Assembly (NCBI GenBank): GCA_014706385.1
Contig: JACGZH010000005.1
Location: 1,364,001 to 1,428,000, forward strand
Direction: 5' to 3'
DNA length: 64,000 bases
From: Phaffia rhodozyma
Lineage: Eukaryota; Basidiomycota; Tremellomycetes; Cystofilobasidiales; Mrakiaceae
Position numbers and translations under genes: made by a program. The notes under the pieces were generated by a model. It had not been told where the DNA came from and searched no databases. It saw only the letters and a list, made by a program, of their open reading frames with translations. This document shows, one piece after another, positions 34,020-44,763 of the stretch. The stretch's first letter is position 1; each line of letters begins with the position of its first letter.

Positions 34020-34364
34020 ATCCCTATGTTTCCTTTCCATGTCATTTGGACCTCTCGTCTATTGATTCAACCATCGTTCTTCCGATGTTAGTTTCGTTGT
34101 TGCATCTTTACCACTCGTTGTCAAATTCTATGTACCCAAACTCGATTTTCAAACCAAGAAATCGTAGAACAAGACAGCGCGAAAGAAGACACAAGGAATT
34201 CACTTGAGACCAAGAAAATCGAGAACAAAACTCAATACAGACAAACCCCATCAGATAGATCAATCTATTTGTTTCCTATATAACCGTAAACATACGTCCG
34301 CTCGAAATGAAGGAAAGTGACAATTCCTTTTCATTGAGTACTTCTCAAAAATCCACCCTTACTC
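34020..34364. other. Convergent 3' spacer
   Basis: A/T-rich 3' flank between FUN14 (plus) and the dehydrogenase (minus), containing CAACCATCG and AAAATCGAGAAC-type sequence without a readable gene. Confidence 0.6.
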
Positions 34365-36470
34365 TTAGTTTCCGGTGAGTCCCTTAGGAGGGGGCAACAC
34401 AGGCTCGCCAAGAGGAGTCTGGAAAGAGAAGAAATCCAGCATTCTCTTGTGAGTTCTCGCGACCATCAAGACAAGAACAAAGGACAACAACGTACGACAT
34501 AAGCAGAGGAGACTCCACCGTCGACAGCAAAGTCCGTTCCGGTAATAAAGCTCGACTCATCCGAAGCCACTATAGATCATATTCAAAATCGCAAAGACAG
34601 ATCCGTTAGGTTTGGCTTGATGATAGTATCCATTTTGACCGAGTCTGTTGCTCATTGATCTCAATAGTGACGACAGAGATAAGAGGACTGAGACTTACAG
34701 AAAAGAACGGCGTTAGCCTGCTCGATAGCCTCTCCAAACCTGCCCATAGGAACATGGACCTGTAGATCATCGCGCAACTCAAACACTTCAGAAGGTATCC
34801 ATCGTCCACCAAATTATCAGAGTAGAAAAACCAACCAATCGTCGCTCTTTCTTCTCGGGGGTATCAAGGAAGTCCATCAAGAGAGCTAAACAAAGAAAAT
34901 TCAATTTCGAAGAGGCAAAACAAAACAAAATGTTTAGCTGTTACCGTTTCTTAGATACCAAAGCTAGGGCATATAGCTTGCAAGGAGAAGCTCATAACAG
35001 AAAATAAAAAAACAAGAGAGATGGAGACATACGGGTTCGGATAGGGCCAGGGCAAAGAGAATTGAATCGGATACCCTCTCGGGCGTGGACAGCGGCCAAC
35101 TCTCGAGTCATAGCAAGAACAGCACCCTGTCCAAAAGCAGATCAAAAATAATTCGATGAGCTCGTAGAAGAACGGAAGGATCGAAAAAAAAAACGATCAA
35201 AGTCGTACCTTGGAAGCAGTGTCTGTAAAGGCAGAGTTGAGCAGTTCTTTTGAGCATCGAACTTAAAGCGACACTGCAAGACAAATTACATCAAAATGTA
35301 ACTCACAAGCAATCTGAGGAGTAGCGGCACCCAGCAAAGCGACGAAAGAAGCAGTGTTGATGACCGATCCTCCGACGTGCAACTTCTTAGACTCGTCCGT
35401 AGGGTTCTTGCGCACTATTTCCGACATTGTGATCGATCGGAGTCAGCTTGCGTAATGCAGATCATAAGAAGAACGCACAGAAGGAAGAACTAACTAGCGA
35501 TGATAGCGTGCTTGCAACCCCACCAGACACCCTTCACGTTGATCTGCTGGGTGAGATCCCAGATACGCTCCTCAGTATTAAGGGCGTTGTCGTCCTGAGA
35601 GTGCATGATACCGGCATTCTGATCGTTTCAATAGATTAGATGACGGTAAGTAGCAGCTCTTTGGGTAGATGGTAAAAAAAACGGGATATGCTATACTGAC
35701 ATTGAACTACAATAGACCGTGTTAAGTAGTCCCAAACAGATACAAGGACACATAGTCGATCAATAAAAACCCATGAACGACAAAGACAGAGGACAAGGAA
35801 ATCCTGGAAAGAAGAACTTACCATGATATCCAACCTTCCGAACTTCTCCACAGCTCCCTCGACGGCAGCCTGAATATCAGACTCTTTTCCAACATCGCAC
35901 TTGACAGGCCAAGTATTGACTTCCGGGTACTTTTCTTGGATGAGCTTCTGGGTAGCCTCGACAGCGGCGCTGTTGATTTCAAACAGATGTTTAAACCGAG
36001 AAAACAGATGGAGAAGGAAGGAGCAGCGTCAGTTCGTTCAGCAAAGAAGAAAGAAGGAAAAACAAACCAGAGGCAAGAAGAGAGACTGACTAGTTGATAT
36101 CGGCAAGAGCAATTGATGCCCCCTCTGAAGCAAACAACAAGGCGGTCTCGAGACCAATTCCGGAACCAGCCCCCTAGAAAGCAATAATGAGAGGAAGGGG
36201 GCAAGACCATGCAGATTTAAACATGACATCGCTGACATGAAACACAACTTGATGTCGTATGTATCAGAGAGAAACAACCTACGGTAAGCAGAGCAACCTA
36301 GAGCAATCAGACAGAAGGAAAGAAGGATATAAACGAGATTGCGATTTTCAGCCACGCTAAACTTGAATATATCAGGAACATCATCTCGCCTCGACCCTCT
36401 TCAAGAGAATGAAGGTGCGGAGCCAGAAATGAGTGAGCGAGGAGCATACTTTGTGGGCCAATCGAGGCAT
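34365..36470 (-). CDS. Short-chain dehydrogenase/reductase (3-oxoacyl reductase-like)
   Basis: It is an NAD(P)-dependent classical SDR; the substrate is not identifiable. The start MPRLAHK leads to VALLT and GAGSGIGLETALLFASEGAS, the glycine-rich cofactor site, followed by IALADIN. Then come KCDVGKESDIQAAVEGAVEK with FGRLDIM, NAGIMHSQDDNAL (NAG motif), INVKGVWWGCKHAIIA, SVINTASFVALLGAATPQIA (catalytic Ser), and YTASKGAVLAMTRELA with the YxxxK pair. The C-terminus is FITGTDFAVDGGVSSAYVT, PPPKGLTGN. About eleven exons give about 285 residues. The catalytic tyrosine codon is split by the intron ending near 35,240. The same-strand AA14-like gene lies upstream without an obvious functional link. 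Confidence 0.91.
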
Positions 36471-36948
36471 GTCTATCAATTTATATAAGGAAGAAAACTC
36501 GGGTTTATGTAGGTGTGGCAAAGATTGTTGAGACGGAAAGATGGTGGTGATGATGGTAAAAAGAAAGAAGGAGAGAGAAAAAGAAACACGACCGTCCGGC
36601 TAAATCCGCGGGATGTCTTCGATTGCCGACCCCCCTAAAAATCTCTTATCGCTCTCTTTTTCTATTTAAGCTCACTCGAGGAAAGGAGAGGACGCAAGAA
36701 CATGGATGAGATAATAGAAGAAGTATAGACTGTTCAGTAAAGTTATAAAGACGAGAACAGTGAGGTGATGGTATTGAAGAGCATGATGTCAGGCTGGGTT
36801 GGGTATCGGTCCGAACGAAGAGAGAAAACAGAAAGGCAAGGCGAGATGTGCAAACAAAGAAGTAGAGAATGTCAACTAGAGAGATCATCCCAAGAGACAA
36901 CACAATTACAGGCGACCAGGTGATCTCTTGTGATGTCTGATCTTTCTC
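36471..36948. other. Spacer between AA14-like gene and dehydrogenase
   Basis: 478 bases giving the dehydrogenase promoter and the AA14-like 3' flank. The stretch 36,550-36,900 is GA-rich. No gene seen. Confidence 0.6.
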
Positions 36949-39317
36949 TCAATCAGGTCCATTTCCTGTGTAGCAGATCGCTTGGCTGAGTTCGATTAAA
37001 GAGAAAGATATTATTATCTGCCAGACATCATCATCTGCGGCTAAAAGTGGAGAAGCAGGCTCACACTTCGCTGGCGTCTCGATAAGAATATCATCTTGAG
37101 CGCCATCAGAAAATCCCATCCTGCGGTAAAATATAGAACAAGTATAGATATTCAGTTCAGCAGATAAACCTAAGAAGAAAAGAAGAGAGGATAGGACAGG
37201 AAAAGAGAGGAATATCTTACATGTCGTTGTACAATGGAGGATTCTGTATCTCACCAAAATACCAAACAGGACTTGTCAGATCAGGACGCGCGCCCAAAAT
37301 AATGAAGAGAAAAACACAGAGAAGACTCAAACGGATGTGACAATGTTATACCCCTCTGCCTGAGCGAAATACATCGGCATCTTCGCTCCTTTGATGCATC
37401 GAGATGAATCGTCCAAACACTCCACAGGTACTTGGGGAGCGCCTACAGTATGGGTTGTCTCAGTGGAGGCACCTGAGATGTTGCATCGATCTAGAAATTA
37501 TCATGTCCCCGTTCGAATTTCGACATTCAGCTTAATCTACGTCTCATGAGTGGCTCTCGAGATGAGAAAAACTACTCACAGAGAAGATTATACTGTGCGC
37601 TCCCATCAAGGCCATCCACTCCTTCATCAGCCCAGACTATATAATAATCGATACACTAATATCGTGACGGTCGAAGAGTCTCACCATTTCGAACGGATAT
37701 CCTTCTTCTCTTCCAGCAGCATTCTTGTGACCAGCCTCATGCTGTGAAGAACAATGGGAATAAGATCGATGTTGGTTGAGGTCGCGCAATGAATACACGA
37801 GTTTTATAGTTTTGAGAGCATATAGCTTACGATCCAGTTCCATGTACAGTGGCAGCCTCCAGGAGGACTAAGAATTCAGAACAATCCAAGTTTAGTTCTC
37901 AGTTGTTATGGAATCAAAGTCCAAGACCCATTGAAGATGTACACATACCAAGCAGGTATATCCTCTGGAATCTCAAAATTTACCTTTCTCTTCCAGACAC
38001 ATTCATGATTAACAGCTAGAACACCCAATGCATTAAGCCCATACTAAGCTCAATCTTGTGAGGAGAGGCTTCCGAAAATGTTAACAAGACTTACAAAGCA
38101 CGACAAAATCCTCAGGCTTTACCTTTGTGACATCTGATTCATAGGCGATGGCCAGTGCGCTATACAAAACAAAACGTCAGAATAAGAAGACGAAACATGA
38201 GGTGACAGATGGAAACACACCATCCACCAAGCCACTTTGAATCAGTCTCCTCCCCTAGATTCAAGATCGTATGCAGAGCTGATGAAAATAAGGCGTTTAG
38301 TCGAGTTAGAGGGTAGAACCCAAGTTGAAAGATAGCTGGGAAAACGACTGAAGCGTAACTGACAGTCAACTTCTTTGCACGCATATTCGGGAAGATCATC
38401 CGTGGCACCGGGTCGCCCATAGCTTGTTTGAGATCGGATACAAGACACTTCACCTGATGGAAAGGCCAAGATATATGGATTTGGTAAGATTGAATGTTGT
38501 GACTCCTCAATATATCATAGATAGGATATAGAATGGCTCACCATGATAAGTCCCGCCAGCAGGAAGCTGTTCTCCAGATCCGTCACGCACATCCATCGGT
38601 CAGTCATTGTACACAGCATGAGAGCCAAAACGAAAAAAAGAGTCGCGAGAAAAACAAAGCGCACTATCATGAAGTCACCATCCTTTGGAGGTAGATGTTG
38701 AAATCCGCTGAATGACGGCGCAAAAAAATACAGAAAACGAGATAGAGTCGTCAATCCTATAGAAAGATCTGGCAGTGAGTCCACTAAACGGGGAGAACTT
38801 ACTGACCAAACCATTCGCTCGTAATTAGCGCATGATCGAGCCGGAGAGGCTGGCTGGGATCTCTGTTGTCGTAATTTCTGGGAGTTCGAAAGAACGGACA
38901 GAGTTCAACGGACGGTCACTTGGAGAAGAGCGGAAGGAATACTAAAGAAAACACCTGCTCACGCCACACTGAAACGGCGAGTATAAAATGTTGAATATAG
39001 GTGAGCAAGCGCTATTAATTAGAGGAACAAAATCTAAAAGAGAGCAAAGCGCACGCGTTATTTGATCCGTTGAACTGCCCAGGTAGGAAGGAGTACAGTA
39101 GGGTTCGTCAGCATTAGCCAGAAGAAAAAGGCAAAAAGTAAAGTGCACTTACACCATACATTCCTTGTGTGAACGGAATCGAAACACTCCAAATGTCAGA
39201 CTCGGCCTTCCGAGGAAATCATTCAAAAGGACATCCGAACATACCTGGATCCCAGAGAGCGACATGCGCGGTGGCAGTACCTGCTGCCAATAGACTTACT
39301 AAGAAGAGAGAGCTCAT
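36949..39317 (-). CDS. Secreted AA14-like lytic polysaccharide monooxygenase
   Basis: AA14 enzymes are copper-dependent oxygenases described in wood-decay basidiomycetes for xylan on cellulose. A signal peptide, MSSLFLVSLLAAGTATA, ends immediately before HVALWDPGMYGFNGSNN, so the mature protein would begin with the copper-binding histidine. Family-like segments follow: YDNRDPSQPLRLDHA, FQHLPPKDGDF, LPAGGTYHGEVSCIRS, DSLHTILNLGEETDSKW (probable second copper histidine), LGGCALAIAYESDVTKVKPE, NHECVWKRKVNFEIPEDIPA, GCHCTWNWIHEAGHKN, CLDDSSRCIKGAKMPMYF, and YNDMGFSDGAQDDILIE. The gene has about fourteen small exons. The C-terminal piece after DILIETP is not recognised and may hide another intron. 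Identification is from recalled family pattern, not a search; true substrate is unknown. Confidence 0.78.
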
Positions 39318-40027
39318 CGGTGGAGGTGAAATATGTGTATATGGAGAAAGCTTGAACTTCTAGAGGAGAGGGTAAAGGAGGGAAAAACTGGAACGATGGG
39401 TTAAGAAAGAGTAGCCCGGAATTCTTTGAAGGGCGATCTTATGAGTTTTCCAAACAAAGGTTCTTGCTTAACATCTACCAAAAGGGACGCAAATAGGAGA
39501 AACAAGAAACAGAGCGCACACGACATTCAGGAACTATTTGAAACTGAGGACCCTTACAAATGTTAGCAGAGATAAGGATGAAACATGTCTAGCGTCCATC
39601 GTCCAAGCCATAAAGGAATACATCAACTGATCATGATTATCTGGAAGACTGACCGAAGGAGATGGTGTCTTCATTCTGCTTAAGAAGGCGTTCAGGGATA
39701 CCGAATGTTTACCCAAATTCCCCCAAATATGACCCGCCCAACCCCATAATTTACCAAATGGTGATCAAAGTGACGTAATCAACCAAGGCAGTAGGCAGGC
39801 AGACCCGAACGTTGTTGTGCGTCCCCAGATTGGCTTCATTCACCGACAGCCCCGATAGGAATTGTCCAGCTTAACAAAGTCGCATCAAGTTTTCCCTTGG
39901 CTTCCCATCGGTAGATCCAAAGAAGGTAGACCGACAGCAAGAGCAGGCATATTATCAAGGGCAGATACATCACCCGCACACCCACCTTTACCTCTACCTC
40001 CACACACATACGCACACAGATAATTCA
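39318..40027. promoter_or_regulatory. Divergent promoter shared by AA14-like oxygenase and sugar symporter
   Basis: 710 bases between start codons at 39317 (minus) and 40028 (plus). It contains CCCCAG (39823-39828, reading CTGGGG on the other strand, fitting the Mig1/CreA core SYGGGG), next to ATTGG (a CCAAT box, 39829-39833). CCCCCAAATAT lies near 39719. Such sites are short and can occur by chance, but they suit genes repressed by glucose. Confidence 0.5.
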
Positions 40028-43000
40028 ATGTCCGATCCGTCCGTCGATCCGTCGTCAAAGAAGAAACTTTCGATCATCGCTCCTGGAGAAATCCCATCCG
40101 CCGGACCGTCGCCTTCCGAGGGTAACCTCGTTAGCTCTCCTCATACATATACCTCTCTGTCTTCTCTTCGGAAAGCCCAGAAAGGGAAAGAGCCAGACAA
40201 GGGCGATCGAAAGAACGGCTGGCATCTATGGAGTCAGGAGGGCGGGCACAACCAGGCTGCTAGCTCCAGACGAGGTTCATACGGCCAGGGGCAAGATGTT
40301 GAGAGAGGCCCCGGTGGCAATAGGTCATCAGAATCCAAAAAGGTTCCTCACAAGCTCACTTTGCTCAATATGGTACGTCCATTCATTCTTTCATCCGTTC
40401 ACAACGACTCATTCTTGATAGGCGTCAAGTCTTGAACTGGTCCGATTGACCAGGCGCTGTTATAAATGATGTTGGCTGAATGTGATGTGCCCCGCCTCTT
40501 TTTCTTTTTATTATCCCGCCTCCTCTCTACGTACGTAGATTACCATGACTCTTGGAATGGGAGGTGCTCAGAGTAAGTTCTGAAGTGACTGTCGACTTCA
40601 ATGTCGTCAACTACTCACCAACAATGTGTACATTCTCTTATTGCATAGTCGCATGGTGTCTTGAGATGGGGTGCGTATCTTATTCTTCCCTCTTCCCGTC
40701 TTTCGAATTTGATTTTAATAAAATTGAGCTGGGCTGAATTTTGATAGGTTCGGCAATCAAGAGCTCCTAGTAAGCCCTTCAACTTTGACCCAACTAAGCT
40801 GACGACCGATTCTGACCAGGTCTGCTCTTGTCTTATCAGGCCTTGGGTTTAACCGAGGAGCTCACTTCCCTCGTCTGGCTCGCGGGCCCAATTTCTGGAC
40901 TTATTACTCAACCCTTGATTGGTTCGAATACTCTTTCTTTGGTACAAATACTCGAGAGGAATATACCCGCCTAACATCACATGGTTATTGATATCATCTC
41001 CATTCAGGTGCTATCTCCGATGCATCCTACTCCAAATATCGACGTAGATATTGGGTCGTATTGGCTACCATCGTGATGATCATCGCCACGCTCGCTTTGG
41101 CCTATGCCCGGCCTCTAGGCGCACTTGCTGCTGACATAGTCGGCGCTGGTGAGGGAGACTGGGACCCTAAATGGATCAAGGTTAGCAAGAATTGGAGTAT
41201 TGGAATTGCTATCGCTGCGTTTTATCTGCTGGATTTTGCTGTCAATGCAGTGGTAAGTTCACGTATACGTATATAAGTGTATACCTTTCTATCACCTTTT
41301 TGACTCTATAGATCTTGCTCATTCTCTGTTTTGTGACTTTTGCAGCAAGCATCTCTTCGAAACTTGGTCCTCGATGTTACTCCTGCTGAACAATTGTCCT
41401 CTGCCAACGCTTGGATTGGCCGAATGACCCACATGGGAAACATTCTCGGTTTCACCCTCGGCTTCTTGGACCTCTCTACTTTCCCTCTGCTTGCCTGGCT
41501 GGGTGGAGGCAATTTCAGAAAGTTCTGTGTGATCATCATTTTGATCCTAGGTTTAACTGTTTGGGTCACGTGCGCTACTACTCACGAGACGGCCCGAGAA
41601 AAAGAATTCGGCGTCCGACCTGGGTAAGTGTTGCGTCTCTATGAGCTTCTATCATAGTAGCTATCAATTGAGTCTGTTTCTGACGGGACTCTTCTGCCTT
41701 TGATCTCTTCAGAGGAGTGAGAGATATCGCGTACAACATCTATGACTCAATTATCCATCTTCCTCGACCCATCCGACGAGTCTGCTATGTCCAGGTCTTT
41801 GCCTTTGTAAGTTCTTGGCCCTATTGTCAGTAATGGTACATGACGTCCTGATATTTTTGAGTTGATTATCTGGGTGATAGATGTCCTGGTTCCCCTTCTT
41901 GTTCTACGGAACCACTTGGGTGGCCGAGGTTATGGCTAACTCTCAACGACATAAGACTAGAGACGAACAGGCCAGAGCTGGTTCTCTTGCAATGCTATTC
42001 TATTCTATCGGTGCGCTAATCTCTCTGTTCCTGAAAGTAAATGCCTTCTGATGTTCTTCTTTGGACCTTGTGGACCTTGCTATCTATTTTCTCCGAACAG
42101 TCGCGGTAATTGCTGGCACAGTCCTTCCTTACCTCGCTGATCGAGATCGAAGGCTTCTCGCTCCAGATTTGTTGGAAGATGGAGATGAAGACGAGACTCC
42201 TGAAGAGAAGGAGTTCCGAAAAATCAAAGAAATGGTCAAGGGATGGAAAGAGGAAGCAAAGAGAGACAAAAAACCTGTCAAACTACCTATCTGTATGTTC
42301 TTCTTCTTATTTTTGACGATTAACGATGCGTTGCATGTAAAACAAGCATTCTGATCTCTGAGTGGAATATAGTGCCTTTCATGTTACGGAATATCTGGAC
42401 TGCCGCTTTAATTCTTTTTGCTGTGATGATGTACGCCCATTCCTATGTTCTTCGCTTCCGTGCCTGAATCACATGATTAATCAACCATCTCTTTAACACA
42501 TAGGCTTGCTACCTTCCTTGTGACCGAGGTTTGGGGCGCTACCGTTATCATTGCACTTATCGGAGCCTGCTGGGCTGTTGCGGCCTGGGTCCCCTTCTCG
42601 TAAGTTTAAACTGTGCTTACTGAGACCCAGTATCTAGACGTCGGTTAACAAAATTTCTTTTGCCTTTCTTTGGTCAGATTGCTTATGGAGGTATGATACG
42701 CTCCAGGCTGTATCCTCGAGTGATGTTACTGGATCACTGATTGTCGTCCATTATTTGCTGTTCCAGTACCTCAAAGAGATGGAGGAGGTTAAGGATAAAC
42801 CTGTCGTCACCGCTCGAACTCAGGAGGAGCCCGTTGTTCCTCGGTATCTCCGAACGCATGGACGATCTGCCACTACTGCCGGTCTCGTCCAAGCCCCTCA
42901 GAGGGCTTCTAGCACGTTCCTCATTCCAAACCGACCGAATGAGCGATCGTCCTTGTTAAAGAGAAGCAAGTCCATGATAGATACGACTGAACACGACGAT

Positions 43001-43521
43001 GAAGACGGAGAGAACCGGATGGAAAGTGAAGCAAAAGGACCGGTCGCGACGGGTTCGATCTTGGGTGTGCATAATTTGTCGGTCGTGTTCCCACAGTTTG
43101 TCGTCGCTCTGGTATCTTCGGTAGGTCTTTCGTGGGGTTCTCTTCTGAGCGATGTGCATATCAAAAAGGTGAAGCTAAATCGTCCGCGTATTTTCACAAC
43201 GTTAGTTGATCTTCCGAGTTGTAGCCGCTGCCCAGCATCCTGCTCCGTCCCCTCCTGGAGGCTCAGATCAAAACATGCCTGAGGATGGCGAAAACCCAAA
43301 CGGAGTTGTTTGGGTTCTCCGATTCGGAGGTCTTTGCGCCTTGGTGTGTCTTTCTTCTCATTTTCAAAATATATTTTCTACTCGAGCTCACCATTTTTGT
43401 GTTCTTGAAACAGGTTGCTGCCGCCATATCTCGAAAGGTTCCTCCTACGAAGACGGAGAAGGCGATGCGCAGACGATTGATAGAGATGAAGGCTGTGGAA
43501 GAGGAGGGCGATAACGAGTGA
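40028..43521 (+). CDS. GPH-family sugar:proton symporter (fungal sucrose/alpha-glucoside transporter type)
   Basis: It is a twelve-helix major-facilitator-like symporter of the glycoside-pentoside-hexuronide group, resembling fungal Sut1/SUC-type carriers for sucrose or maltose at the plasma membrane. After a hydrophilic N-terminus (MSDPSVDPSSKKKLSI) the first helix reads ITMTLGMGGAQIAWCLEMGF. Then come LVWLAGPISGLITQPLIGAI with SDASYSKYRRRYW (the loop 2-3 signature), WSIGIAIAAFYLLDFAVNAV, QASLRNLVLDVTPAEQLSSA and RMTHMGNILGFTLGFLDL. The second half has FMSWFPFLFYGTTWVAEVM after a charged loop, another charged loop (DGDEDETPEEKEFRKIKE), IIALIGACWAVAAWVPFS, and a long cytoplasmic insert before VHNLSVVFPQFVVALVSS. 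It ends EMKAVEEEGDNE. One exon (42678-42690) is thirteen bases. Confidence 0.9.
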
Positions 43522-44763
43522 TTTGTTGACAATTCGCTCTTTTACTTCTCTCTTCTACCTTCCCTCTATCACTTCATGTGAGAATTCTTTTTGATCTAGG
43601 TCAATGGCTAAACCAATAGATCATCCGGTCTTGGACTCGCTCTCCTTAATTTGTGGCGTGTATGCGTGGAAGTATGTGTACGCGCGTGCGCCACCATTTC
43701 TCTTCTCGAATCTCAAGAACATTATATCTTCTATCTTTCTATATCTAGTTTTGTGTAGTACTTTCTAATGTGCTTTTTTCTCTATGTAGTGTCCGTCTAT
43801 CGATATATTCCTTATATTCTCTGTTTCCATCTTTGATCCTTGTTTGTCTCAAATGTCACTTGTTCATGGTACTTACTTTTGAGTTCTCGCTGAGCTGTGT
43901 CCATGCTGACTGATGATGATTCGTACACAGTATTATTTCCCCTTCAAAGTAACACTTGCTCCTGCCATTACAGTTAGGAACAAATCAAGCTGTGTTTCAT
44001 ACATCACGTGACGGAGAATCAAGATTTTACTTCCACCTTCTCTTGAAAACTACAAAAAGAGCAATTGGTGGTCTGCAATTTCTTCTCGTCTTTTTCGTTC
44101 ATCCTGCCGGCTCGGCTCGGATCGAATCGTTTTCGCAATCTCTTTCAGGTTCGTATCAATGTCTCCTTTTATCTTTCTTCTTCACCCTCTCCCTCCTCCT
44201 GCATGCATACTTTTGCTCGTTGATGTACCGAATCCGAAAGGGTTCGACCAAAACATGTTAGACTACCGAATCATCTTTGTGGATCTATTTTCTGTCTGAG
44301 AACAAAAACCTCTTTTCCATCCATCTTTTTTTCCTTGCTTTTGGGGCTTTCGTTGAGCTTTTCCTATGGATTGCGGTTCTTTGACCATATTGACTGACTC
44401 TTTACAGAGTTGTTTGATTACAGGGTTCTCATAAGCAGTTTGTATCTTTTACCTCTGGTTTTGGGGTCGTTTCTATATATGCCGCTTCTTTATCAAAAAC
44501 AAGCAAACAAAAATCTCTAGGGAAAATCTGGGCGAATTACCTACAAAAGAGTTCTTAAGATATCTTGAAAGAGCATAGCAAGTAGAGGCATTATCTGATG
44601 TGCCTGCACCATGATTTCAAAATCCTCTTTCATCAAAGACAACGATTCGTTTCCTTTATATTGTCTTGCTCTGTTGATACTCGGAAACTACGAGCGAGAA
44701 TAGAGAAAAAAGTCGTGCTCATAAAACCCCTTTTACAATAAACGTTCGGTCACCCAGATCCGT
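43522..44763. other. 1.2 kb convergent intergenic region
   Basis: This lies between the symporter (plus) and the coiled-coil gene (minus). It is T-rich and AT-leaning with no frame over about 100 codons that looks coding. The frame at 43956-44261 has poor codon character and no recognisable motif. No tRNA or other RNA gene could be folded by eye. Confidence 0.55.
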
